Shown here in pieces: positions 23,699-35,100 of a stretch of DNA of 64,000 nt; the first letter of the stretch is position 1, and every line of letters starts with the position of its first letter. The stretch spans positions 63,777,965-63,841,964 of the forward strand of contig NC_044572.1 of assembly GCF_901933205.1 (NCBI RefSeq). The letters are read 5' to 3'. Below the pieces are notes generated by a model. The model was not told the DNA's origin and made no database searches. It saw only the letters and a program-made list of their open reading frames with translations. This stretch comes from Camarhynchus parvulus. Lineage: Eukaryota > Chordata > Aves > Passeriformes > Thraupidae. The translations under genes and the position numbers were made by a program.

Positions 23699-26600
23699 CG
23701 TTTAGCTGTTACTAAGAGCCCACGGAAATTAGAAGCATCGAGGTAGTAACTCCAAGTACCCACCAGATGGCATGAAACAGCCGAGGCCAGGCCTTCGCAA
23801 GCGTTTAATGACAACCTGCGGGACTGCAGCGCTTACGAAGGGCGTGAATGCTGTTTGCCATGGAGCTGGGGAATTCTGCCCTCTAAAAGTCACTGTAAAA
23901 ACACTTAATATTACTTTGATCTTGAAATTATCATCTTGGTAAAAGGTAAAGGTTTGAGTGGGATGAACGAGGAAGAACAAAAAATAACTGCTTGTTACCA
24001 ATTATTAAATAGATCTTTGGGGTTGTTTTGCCTTTTTTTTAAACACTGCTAAGTATATCTCCATTTAAAAATACCTGATTGAAACTAAAAGTAGTATTCA
24101 ACAGAGCCATTGAAGATAAAGGAGTAAGTATTTTCAAATCTGTGTTGAAATTTTTTCCATGTGCCAGAGAATTAGGCACTTGCTAAGGCTTCCCTGTGCC
24201 ATAGTTATTTTGCAGACAAATAATTTTTGCTCTTACTCTTTCCTGAATCCTCAATGTATCTGGATCTGCAGGAGTTCCTTACTGCACTGTGTGTTCATCA
24301 CCCTGTGCCTCACATATCTTTCCTAGAGATCAGAAGACATTTGGCCATTTGGAATGCTTCAGGAGCTCAATTCAGTGTGCACCCTTAGTGCACTCTCCTG
24401 ATGTGCTGTTCAACTGGGCTCCTTCTAAAATATGCAAGCTTCCAGACAAATGGAGGTAAGGCTCAGTCGATGACACAATATGCTAGCAAGCACAGCAGTT
24501 ATCAAGAACATACGAAGCAGATTCAGCTTCTCTTCTGGAGGTGATCTGGGCCCAGCTGCTGTGAAAATATTGCCTAAAAGTAGCTACTGCTCTCTGAAGA
24601 TGCCTATAAACAGGCCCCTGACTTGTGACAAAATCCTCCTCTTATAACATAAAAATCATAAATAATGCTACCTAAGGAATGTTCTGACTACCAGAAGACA
24701 AGAACCTGCTCTGTCTTTATGGTTGAAATAACCCTGAAAAATCTTTTTGTGGGCCAGAAGTTTTGTAGAAGAACAGCAGACATTCCCTACTCCACCACCC
24801 AAAACTGACCCTAGTGGTGACTTCCTAGGTTTAACCCTTCTCCCCTAGGTCTTGTGGCATGCTGAGGACCCTACCTGATCACCAAAGACTCTTATTCTCC
24901 GAAGCCATAGTCCCACTGCTGCATCAACAGAGGCACCACCATATTTCCTCCCTGGGAAGAGAAGGGAATGTGACAGAGAAGGGAGTTAGGTAACTGGTAA
25001 GGCTTCCCAGGGCCACGTTCCTGAGTAAAGCTGAAGCTGTTCTGTTGTTACTCTGCCTTCAAACAAAGCCAAGGTAAAAGGCAAATAAAGATGTTCAAGC
25101 ACAACTCCTAAACCAGACAGTACTAATAAACAGGCAACCACACAAAAAACGCGTGTACCCTAAGATAAAAGTGGAAAAGTTGGTTGTTTTTTTTTCTCCA
25201 GCTGGTTTGCTATGACTTTTCTATCAACTGTGACCACCAGGGTTCTGTTTTCTCTGTAGTCCACTTGAAGTTACATCTATTAGAAAGAAGTTGCCTCAGT
25301 CAGCTGTGTAAGGCTTTAGAGCCAATCTGTCCTTCAAGTTCCTTAGATGGATGAAACAGATCAGTTTCAGAGTGAAAGGCTAAATTAATTTAATTTAATT
25401 TGGGAGAAAGTTGTACCATTTTCCATACTAAATGTATAACATTTCTCATTATGTAAATGCATACATATGTTTTTTGGCTCAAGTTTCATGTTCTGTATCT
25501 GGCTGCTTGCCCCAACAAGGGGGAAGGTTCTCATCCTTTGGTGACTCTGTATAGTTTAAGTGATGAAGAATCTCTTTAACCATCATTTGCATTTAATTTC
25601 ACTCTGTACATGATCATAAATACTAGATACAAATGTCTAAATAGCATGAATTGTAGCTGCTGGGCCCAACAATAATTAACCACTTTGCAATGACAAGAGC
25701 TTGTTGTTGATTAATGTCCAACAACTGTCATCCAAGGACTCTGTAGAAGAGCTCCTATTATTAGAATATTCCAGCATGATGCAGGAGATGTGATCTGTTA
25801 TCCCCCGAGCAAAGAAAAGAACTGAACTTCAATGCTTGGGTGATTCCTCTGTTTTAAAAGTGGGTTAAAACCCTTGAAAACAAGATGCTGGAAGGCATAG
25901 CAAAAATGAGCAAAGGTACAATGTCTGTAGCTCTGTACATCAGCCAGATTTACAGCACACCAGTGTTCATTACCTCCTACTGACCATGAAGGTTTCCCCA
26001 CTCAAGAGTGACTGATCAGGTTTTTCAGCGTTACCTACACTTAAAGAGCTTAAGGTGAGATTCCAGATTCCCCTTAAACCTTAACTATTATGACACCAGC
26101 TTTTAGGTGCTTACCTCCTTCTTTTGATTTAGTTCAAAACATTTCCTCTTGCCTAAATCTCATTTCTAGGGAAGAGGATATTTAACTGCTAAGGGATTCA
26201 ACTACTTAGTTTCATCAGCTGGTACACCCACAAGAGAAAGCAATGTAGCAAGGAATTGGTGCTGCAGAAGACTATAAATACTGCCCTGTGTGGCAATCTG
26301 ACACAGCAAGGAAACAAGACCCTCTGCCATCAAAAGCCTAAGTTGTGAGTTTCTCAGTGCTGGCAAGCTGTGTTGTCACAGCATCTCTGTCATCTGTGTC
26401 CCAGAATAGAAAATCTGAATGCTCCCAGAATTTGTGGGTCAGTTGTGGGGCATTTATTTTTTAAGCAGAAGAATGAAAAACTAATAACTGAAAAATTTGG
26501 GCATGAGGAAACATTACATTGTTACCTGATAGTCCCCTGTTCTCTGCTGTCACTGATTCTGTTTCACCTTGAATATCCAGAATAATCTCATAGTGAGTTC

Positions 26601-26737
26601 TAACTATGGTTATGCCTGTGTAATGCTGCTGGTGGTGAGCCTAAAATTTACATGCGACTGGCAGCATTATATGAAGTCTCTGAGATCTTGTAATTGTACT
26701 TTAAGATCTGATCTGGCTTTCAGAACCTGTGGCCACA

Positions 26738-26890
26738 GAAACAAAAAAACAAAAACAAAAAACAAACACAGAAACAACAAAAACAAAGAACAAGCAAACA
26801 AAAAACCCAACCAAAAACAAACAAAAAAACCCAAAAACAAACAAAAAAAACCATAAAAACAAAACAAAACAAAACAAAGCAAAAGAAAAC
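26738..26890. repeat. A-rich (CAAAA)n-like low-complexity tract
   Basis: About 150 bp made almost only of A and C, in irregular CAAA/CAAAAA units. It creates long spurious Lys/Asn/Gln/Thr frames on plus and Phe/Val/Cys frames on minus. It may be a decayed microsatellite. Confidence 0.85.
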
Positions 26891-27354
26891 AAGCTACATA
26901 CTACTTGGTCCTGAATGGTTTGTGGTAAAAAAAAAAAATTAAATAGACTGTAACTTATTAAGGAAGAAGTGAAATATTATAGAGAAAGAAGTCTTGTTAC
27001 ATTTATTTTAAGTTTTCCAAAATAGCTTTTCTATTAGGAATTAATAGATGGTTTAAAGCCATATTTTCCTCCATACACATGTCTATCTTCCCTCCTATTT
27101 TCCTTCCTAATCATGCTAAAACTTGCTATGTTTCCCTAAACATTTACCCATATTGATTTCACCAAGTTCTATGTTACAAACCATGCCAGTGTAATTAAAG
27201 CCATAGCTACACAGTGAGTGCCAGCACCTTACATAACTGCATAATCTTTTATGGGTCACTATTTGATAATCACTTAGGCAATTCATCTCAGCTTGCTTGT
27301 ATTAGAGACTTGCTCCACACAAAGTTCTGGGACTGAAAAAGTGGAAATTTCTGT

Positions 27355-27566
27355 TGGATACGTGGGAAAATTCTTTACTGCGAGGGTGGTGAGGCACTGG
27401 CACAAGTTGCCCAGAGAAGCTGTGGATACCCACCCCTGGAAGTGTTCAAGGCCAGGTTGGATGGGGTTTGGAGCCACCTGGGCTAGTGGAAGCTGTCCCT
27501 GCTCATGGGGCAGAGATCTTTAAGGTCCATTCCAAACCAGGCCATTCTATGATTCTATGATTTTAT
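27355..27566 (+). mobile_element. CR1 LINE 3' end with ATTCTATG tail
   Basis: TTCTTTACTGCGAGGGTGGT through CTGGAAGTGTTCAAGGCCAG, ending in CCATTCTATGATTCTATGAT, the typical avian CR1 3' tail. A strongly 5'-truncated copy; orientation is the same as FAM8A1. Confidence 0.88.
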
Positions 27567-27904
27567 GAAATTACTTCAATTTTTTAAAATTAGGTCAGAT
27601 TAAATGGGAAAATAGTTCACCAGGGAGAGGGAGCAACTTCTGTTTTTGTTCAGCTGTGACTTGTGCTGTCTTCAACATGGGAAACATTCCAGGTTCACAG
27701 TATGTCTTACTTGTTAATTCAGTATTGAATTAACAAGTTTTTAACAGTATTGAATTAACAGTTCTGTGTTAGCATCTCTGTCAGACAGAACACTTGCTCT
27801 GGTTCAGACGCTTAACACAACACAGAAACCTTAAAGACTAAAAGTTAGTTAGAAGAACTGTGTTTAAACTTGCTGCTGGTTCTTTGTTCAGCATTTGAGG
27901 GGAG

Positions 27905-28253
27905 CAAGCGCTGTGAGGAGCAGCTGAGGGAGCTGAGGGTGTTTAGCGCGCAGGAGGCTCAGGGGTGCCCTGACCGCTCTCGGCAACTCCCTGAAAGGAT
28001 CCTGCTGCCAGGTGGGGGTCGGCCTCTTCTCTGAGAGTTTCAGGTTGGACATTAGGAAGGATTTCTTCGCAGAAGGGGTGACTGGACATTGGAATGGGCC
28101 GCCCAGGGAGGTGGTGGAGTCACCGTGCCTGGAGGCGTTTAAAGAAAGCCTGGAGGTGGCACTCGGTGCCTTGGTCTAGTTGACACGGTGATGTTCAGTC
28201 ATAGGTTGGACTCGATTACAGAAGTCTTTTTCAACCTAAATGGCTCTGTGGAT
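27905..28253 (+). mobile_element. CR1 LINE 3' end (third subfamily)
   Basis: Reads CTGAGGGAGCTGAGGGTGTT, CAGGTTGGACATTAGGAAGG, GGTTGGACTCGATTACAGAA and TTTTTCAACCTAAATGGCTC. The GGTTGGACTCGAT ending marks a CR1 branch distinct from the two copies upstream. It stops directly at the G/T-rich tract. Confidence 0.82.
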
Positions 28254-28254
28254 T

Positions 28255-28365
28255 GTGGGGGTTTTGTTTGGGGGGTTTTTGTTTGTTGGTTTTGGTTTTG
28301 TTTATTTTTGTTTTGGGTGGTTTTGTTTGTTTGGTTTTGGTCGTTTTGGTTTTTTTTTTTTAGAG
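28255..28365 (+). repeat. G/T-rich low-complexity tract
   Basis: Runs of G3-G6 and T3-T11 in units such as GTTTTG and TTTGG follow the CR1 3' end without a gap. The minus strand is almost pure A/C. It sits about 330 bp upstream of the FAM8A1 start codon. Confidence 0.85.
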
Positions 28366-28660
28366 GACGAACATGATATGTGATAGGGGAAAAAATGAAA
28401 AGGGGGAGATAGAGAAAGGAAAAATACCCCACAGCATTAACACAGGAAAATAAAACCGCAGAACTTGCGCACCGCGAGCAGCTCCGCAGGCCACTTCGCT
28501 CGCACGTCAGGGGCAGCGCCTCTGCCTCAGCGCTCGGCGATACCATCTCGTGGCGAGAGCGGGGAGGAAGCCTGATTCTCCCCTGGCGCGGTGCTCTGCT
28601 CGTCAGGCTCGTCCCCCCCCACTCCGCCGCGATAAGTGGGAGAGGCGAGGCGCGTCCCCG

Positions 28661-28670
28661 GCGCACGCGC
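28661..28670 (+). promoter_or_regulatory. FAM8A1: NRF1-like site GCGCACGCGC
   Basis: A perfect GCGCAYGCGC decamer, 24 bases upstream of the FAM8A1 start codon. NRF1 sites near start sites are common in housekeeping CpG-island promoters. Binding is inferred from the motif only. Confidence 0.5.
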
Positions 28671-28694
28671 GGTGAACGCTCAGTGCCCGCCGCG

Positions 28695-29187
28695 ATGGAG
28701 GAGGTGGCGGAGCGCGGCCGGGCTGGCGCTGGGGCGGCGGCGATGGCGGGGGGCGGCAGCCCCGCCGGAGATGAAGCAGTCAACGCCGCGTCTTCGCCAC
28801 CGCCGTGCTCCCCTCCGGAGGGCGGCGGGACGAAGCCACTGAGTGCAGCGGAGTACGCGCGGCGCGTACACCAGTGGCTGTGGGATTCGTACTGCGGGTA
28901 CCTGGGCTGGCAGGGCTGCCCGCCCGCCTTCCTCGCCGCCGCCGCCGCCGCTGCCGCCGCGCAGCCACCCCCGCCCGCCGCCGCTGCCTACTACAGCCCC
29001 TTCTACCTCTTCGCTCCGCCGCCGGCACACACGGCCTCCGCCGGGACGGGGCCCCGCGCCCCCTCCGCTGCCACCCCAGCCTGGCCGGGAGCGGCGGGCG
29101 CGGTGTCCCCCGTGCCCAGGGCGGCCTCCGGCAGCGCCGCCAGCAGCAGCGGCAGCGGCGCCTCCAGGGACACGGGGCGGCCGGCGG
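28695..29187 (+). CDS. FAM8A1: FAM8A1 coding exon 1
   Basis: Residues 1-164 plus one base. Nine alanines are coded by GCC/GCT repeats at about 28935-28961, followed by PPPP and AAAA; a Ser/Gly run (SGSAASSSGSG) lies near the end. Donor gtgagt. Out-of-frame and antisense frames are also open here, purely because of the GC content. Confidence 0.93.
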
Positions 29188-32100
29188 GTGAGTGGGGCCG
29201 GGGCTGGGCCTGGGGAGGAAGGGGAGCCTGGTGAGAGCCGCGGCTCCGGGCAGCGGGATCTGGAGGGAAGCCGGGGGTGTGCGACGTTGGGAGTCGCTGC
29301 GCTTCCGTTGGCTGCGGCCCCGGGCATGTGGCTGTGCCTTGTGACACAGGGTGACAGCCCTAATACCGAGGCTGTAAGGCCGGAACTCGGTCCATAAACA
29401 AGTTTGGATACAGGGTGACAGCCCTAATACTGAGGTTGTAAATCCAGAACCAGCAGGTTTGGGGAAATTGACTTGCATATACAACTTACAGCTTCAGAGC
29501 TTGTAAAGATATTTTTATGCATACGAAGGAGTTGATTTTTTTTTTGAGTGGAACTTATTCTTGTGGTCACAGGCTTGTAATGCATCTAGCTTTATAAGTA
29601 GCCCGTTTGAATTATGTAATCTAAACTAACTTTGCCTGCTTTAATGAGCTCTTGGTGCTCAAATAAAATATTTTCGTCGACCCGAAGCAGAGAAGTGAAA
29701 ACATGCTGACGTTGAACAAGCTTAGGCAGTGGGACCCGAGATAAACAAACGTCTGTTGCAGCTGTAAACATTGAAGGCAGTGCACAGCAGGCCTTCTGTT
29801 TATATTTTTCAGGAATAAAGCAAACTCACTCTGATTTCATGTGAGGTAAAACCTGGAGCAGCAACAACTCCTCACAAGTCGAGGAGTGCCTAGGTCACAT
29901 TCCTTGAATGTTAGTACCACTGTGAGCAATGGTAGGAAATTGTGGTGGAGAGCACTGCTGATGGACTTTGGAAAAAAGCCAGAGCTCGTTTCTCTCTGCA
30001 GGACAAAGTACGACATTGCTGATCTGTGACATTATTTATAAGCTTAGTGGCCGTATGTGTGTGGAAGATGTTTTTTGTTCCTTTTTCCTTATTTTTAAGG
30101 GAAGGGAGCCTAGCCTCTGAGCTTGTTTCTTTCTTATGTTTTTAAGCAGATGTTTTTTTAAACATGGTTAGGACACAGAATAGTATTTGCTGTAATTATG
30201 CCCGGATTCTGTTATGGTTTGGTTATGAACTGATGTTGCAAGTCATTAAAGGGAGGGTTGGACAAAGGCTAGGCTGAAATTATTCTTGGAATTTTACCTG
30301 TTTTTTCAGGAGCTAATTCCATATGTTAAGGTTATTTGGGGCATGAATAGCATTTCATGCTGCTGAATGTGGTTATTCTGAATATTGCATACTATTGCAA
30401 CACACTTGGCCTTCTTGAGGGGACTAGGTATGTGATGCAGCGATACAATACAGTTATAAACAAAGACTGCTGTGCTGATGCTTTGGCTTCAGATTGCAGA
30501 TGGATATATCTGGAACAGCTAATGTGATTATGGCTCCTTCTTCCCTGCTGTAGATTATTGCCCACACAGCAGTGAGGCGAGGCAGGGCAGGTCATGGATC
30601 TGTCCCTGTGCCAGAGCAGTTTACAGCCCGTGTGCTTATGTAAGCTGAAATAAGTGACAACTTATGTTAATGTTGAAGATTTCAAACTAGAATGTCAAAA
30701 AGTGGGATTGCTAGCTGCCTCTGCCTCTTCAGTGTGCCTGCAGGTGTGTGTCAGAGCAGCAAAATTTAACAGCACCCTGGGCAGTGGCTGGCTTTTTGTG
30801 GACAGACACCATGATTTAAAACACTTCCTTGCCTGGGCCCACCCTGCCTTACTGCAGGAGATTACTGCTGATCCACTGGGAACAGTAGGGCAAAAGGTGC
30901 ATCCAGGCCCCTGCTGCCCTGTGGCTGGCTGGTGCAAACTCCTCTTAAGCACTACATGGATGTAATATCCTAGACATTGAGCTGGATGGATGTTGAATTT
31001 GGCTGTCCTTGCTGAATAAATAGTAACCCTTGGCAAAAGAGTGGATTTCTGATATGACAAACAGCTTGAATTGCTGCAATGTAAATCTGCCAGAAGCTAA
31101 GGGTTGCCAAGGTTTCTTAATATGATGGAGTTAAACGTAATTTGAATACTTATTTTCCTAGCCCCATGTAGCTTCTTCTTTAGGCAGTAATTTAATTTAA
31201 TTTATTCAATGGTGAATAAATCAGTCTCTGCCACCAACTCCAACAAATGTGCTGCTTTTGACAGAGCAGATGAAAGCTTTCACCTGGCGCTGTGTGCTCA
31301 AGCCAGGATTGGGAAACTGGCTATGTTCTCTCCCGCCTTAGTTGAAGAATCTCTAATTAGAATTAGAGAATTTGGACAGGCTTTGACAATGCCAGTGGAA
31401 TCCATTTTAGTATTATATATGTCTTGGTTTGACACTGGCCCAACACCAGGCACCAAGAGAGTCACTTGCTCACCCTCCCCTGCCATGGCGGGGTAAAGGA
31501 GGGGAAAAAGAAAAAAAAGTTAAGGAAGGCTTCTTGAGTGAGATAAGGACAAGGAGGACTGTTTCAGGGGAAAAAGTGAAATTTATTTCTAACAGAATCA
31601 GAGGAGGTTAATGAGAAGTAAAATAAGCCTGTAAACTACCCTTTCACCCCCAGCCCCTCCCTCCTTCCCACCGACAGTGCAGGGAAACAGGGCATGGGGG
31701 CTTTGGTCAGTTCATCACCGAGATTTTCTTCCACTGCTCCAGAAGAGTCCTTCCCCTGTGAGACTGTGGGGTCCCTCCCACGGGCGACAGCTCTCTGTGA
31801 ACTTCCCCAGCGTGGGCCCACTCTCACGAGCAGCAGCCCAACCACACCTGCTGCAAACGTGAGTCCCTCCCACAGGCAGACAGCCCTCCCAAAACTGCTG
31901 CAACACGGGTCTGTCATTCCACGGGCTGCAGTCCTCCAAGGACAGGCTGCTCCAGCCTGGAAGCAGGGACCCCCTCTCTCCACTGGCTCTCCCACTGGAT
32001 CACAGCCTCCTCCAGGCATCCACCCACTCCAGCATGGGCACCTCCCCCATGGACTGCAGGTGGATCTCTGAATCCCCCATGGATCCCCATGGGCTGCAGG

Positions 32101-35100
32101 GGCACGGCTGCTTCACCATGGTCTCATCACAGCCTGCAGAGGAATCTCAGCTCTGGTGCCTGGAGCACCTCCTGCCCTCCTTCTGCACTGACCTTGGTGT
32201 CACCATGTTGTTTCCCCCACATATTCTCACCTCCTCCTCTCCTCTTAAGAAGCAAATCCCATTAGTTTGTTTTGATTTTCTTCTTAAATATGCCATCACA
32301 GAGGCATTCCCAGCCTCCCTCAGTGGCCCAGTTTTGGCCAGCAGCATGCCCATCTTTGTGGCCCCCCTGCTACCTCAAACCAGGCTGCTTGATACTATCA
32401 ATGCAGAGTGATCAGTGCAGCAGGTATGAAACAAAGCTGTATAAACCCAGGTATGTTAAATAAGAGCTGGCTCTTACCTGATCTCTGCCAGATTGTTGTT
32501 ACCCCGTTTAAAAGTGCTGTGGGCTTTTGGCTTGGCTCTCACAGCTTGTGAGGCCATGGCTGGCAGCATCAGTCTCAGCAGCTGAACTGGGGAGGCTTAT
32601 TCTAAATGAAATTTGATGATGATTTTTGAGGCTGGAGAGTGGTGTGATTTTCTTTCCTCTTTTGTCCTTATTCTGTGTGGGGATAAGTATTCTCAGAAAC
32701 AGCAACAAAACGAGTCCCTGTTTCCACAGGTTCCATCTGGTAGTAGAATGGCATTTCTAAGTGAAGTTTTGTGAGTCATGTTTGTCCTTTGGAAAATAGA
32801 GGAGTAGCTGGGTCCAGATGAAATTATTTTGCAACACTATTTCTTGGAAACTTTCTAAGACACTCTCTAATACTTTCTTTGCTTAAATCACCCGAGTAGC
32901 AAAAGCTTGTGACTCCTTACTTTGTGCCCATTTGCATGTGGCCAATTAAATAGCAGAATGTGTTATGTTTTCTGGCTGGGGGTAGAGCAGTATACTGTGT
33001 TTTATTAAAAGTAATGTATAGAAATGTTTATGTCAAGTATTTTCATCCATTCCTGTTTGTATTTGAGTGGAGATAAAATAGGCTGTGTTTTACTCTGAGA
33101 ACTGGTACTTGGTATACACAGATGCCTTGGTGCTGAGGGATAAAAAAGTTATGGTAGACAATCAGACGATTGTCTTTTTAATTTGACCTCTCAGACTTAC
33201 ACAAATCTGTCCTCTATGAGATTATTTTAAACAAAAGAACACAAAACCTGATCTTCAGTGTACTTCAGTTCTTTAGCAGGGCATGATTTTGCCTGTGATC
33301 CGAATTATGAGGGACTCGGTTCTGAAACAGTTAGAGTTCTTCAAGAAGCTTCTTCTAATTAAATTTAAACAATTCAGATTATTTTTTATGCATACATCTT
33401 TAGAAATTTCCTCATAGAACATGTGGGCAGAGCTCTAGATTATGTTCTTGTAGAGAGGTTAATGTGGGTTTTGCTTTAGACATTAGTGTTAACTTTGTGT
33501 TAGTGCAGTAAAATCTGGGTAATGTGAACTATTTCTGTTGCAGGTCGGGAATTCCTTATCCCTTCACTGGCACACAGGTTCATAGCAGAGATGGTGGATT
33601 TTTTTATTCTGTTCTTTATAAAGGCAACCATCATTTTAAGTATTATGCACCTCAGTGGAATAAAGTAAGTTGAACAATTTAAAGCTTTGTTACATACAGC
33701 TTTAAGCTTTTCGTGCTCTTTGAGGTGTCAGGTTGTATTTATGGTATGTTTTTGAATATGGTATCATTAAATAAATGACAGAAATTGAAGAAAAGCACCA
33801 CTAGGCTAACTTCTTTGTAAATACATCCTGATTTTGGGTCAGCTGATGGAAACACAGAATTTGTACTGGTCTGTAGGCTCTCAAACTCACTACTAAGGAA
33901 AGATTAGACTTGCACATTTATGGGGGGGGGGGAATAGCAAGATTACAGAAAAGTTCTTTTGAATTTTCAAAGGAAAAACATTGACCATTTTTTTTACAGT
34001 GTTCAAAATGTACTAGATCTGGCTGGGATTAAGTTAATTTTAGCATCTTTCATGTTAATGTATAGCATCTTCTGTGGTGCTGTGTTTTAGATTTCTGACC
34101 TAAACAATGCTACCCCACAAAAAAAATCTAATTAAGCAGATCAGATATGTATGTACTTTGAAAATACAGCCTGGTTGCTAGAATACTGTCACACTGCAGG
34201 CTTCACTGGGTGTAAATTGGGTTTCTTAAATAGTTCAAGTAAGCAATGTGTGTATCAACCATACACTAGACTGAAGGATTCATCATTTCACATTTTTGTA
34301 CACAGATGTAGCAATTTACCTCAAACACTTCCTTTTTTAACTGCTTCTTTAACTGTAGATATCTTACTTCTTAACTCTCTTATTCTGCTTTGGGTTGGTG
34401 TAATCAATATTCCAGTCTGATTAAGAGATGAGATCTTGGTGCAGTTGATAATTCCACTACTGTACAAACACATTTTGGAGGCCAGGCTTTCTGCTCAAGA
34501 ACCAACAAACGTTGCCTGACTGTAAAGCGGTAACAGACATACAGATAACATCTTCCAGACACCTTCACCTGCGGCTAGAAAGGGGTGTGGAAGAGGGTCA
34601 AATCCAAACCAATAAATACGTCAATGTAAATGATCACTGGGTTTTGTTCAGATAAGCAGCAATTAAAATGCCAAACGTTCATCTCTGTTTAGCGGCCAGA
34701 TCCCATCACCTGTAACCTGACAGTTTGTGTTTCCACTTTGCCTTTAGGAGGTGGAGAATGATACAAAGTGAAGTAGTGGAAAGATGGGGAACAAACTATA
34801 TGTATATTGCTGCTGTAAAGTGATGAAAGAGTAATTTACAGAATTTTCAATATTAATAGTTTTGTGAGACAGTTGCTTACCGGGAACTTCAGAGAAATGT
34901 TCTGAGGGGTTTTCTGCTTGAGAGACATGGTGTGCTTGGGGTTGGGCTGAATTGTCATGGAAAACATAGGCCCTCACAGGCTCAAGAAAGACACTTCAGG
35001 CCAAAGCTGCATTGAAAGGAAATGTAGGTTGTGCTACATTGGTTTTTTAATTCCTGGGTTGTTTTGGTTTTTTTCCAGTTCTCAAGTCTGAATAAAAAGG

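Larger units (their letters stand above)
21591..28454. other. CAP2-FAM8A1 intergenic region
   Basis: No supported gene. Short open frames lack family resemblance and splice context. It contains CR1 fragments at 23385, 27355 and 27905, an A/C-rich tract at 26738, a small perfect hairpin at 27710 and a G/T-rich tract at 28255. The rest is AT-rich and I recognise nothing in it. Confidence 0.6.
28455..29330. promoter_or_regulatory. FAM8A1: CpG island over the FAM8A1 promoter and exon 1
   Basis: A sharp rise in GC and dense CpG from about 28455 to 29330 in otherwise AT-rich DNA. It covers the presumed start site, the 5'UTR, coding exon 1 and the donor. No TATA box is evident, as is usual for a broadly expressed CpG-island gene. 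Borders were judged by eye. Confidence 0.85.
29188..33543 (+). other. FAM8A1: FAM8A1 intron 1
   Basis: From gtgagt to ttgcag. It holds a tandem duplication at the edge of the CpG island (29346-29449) and a 1-kb LTR element (31423-32411). The rest is AT-rich unique-looking sequence. Confidence 0.8.

Noticed and set aside
23581..24001. Two overlapping minus-strand frames in the CAP2-FAM8A1 gap
   Set aside because: The first overlaps a CR1 fragment read backwards; neither looks like a known protein.
26569..26914. Lys/Asn/Thr-rich and Phe/Cys-rich frames on both strands
   Set aside because: Translation of an A/C low-complexity tract.
28680..29484. Long open frames on the minus strand and in other plus frames over FAM8A1 exon 1
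   Set aside because: They are Arg/Pro/Gly/Ala-rich by-products of the CpG island. None resembles a protein family, and the 28695 frame alone joins to the conserved exons.
31636..32411. Several frames of 60-127 codons on both strands
   Set aside because: They fall inside the GC-rich LTR element, whose repeats avoid stops; no gag, pol or env similarity seen.
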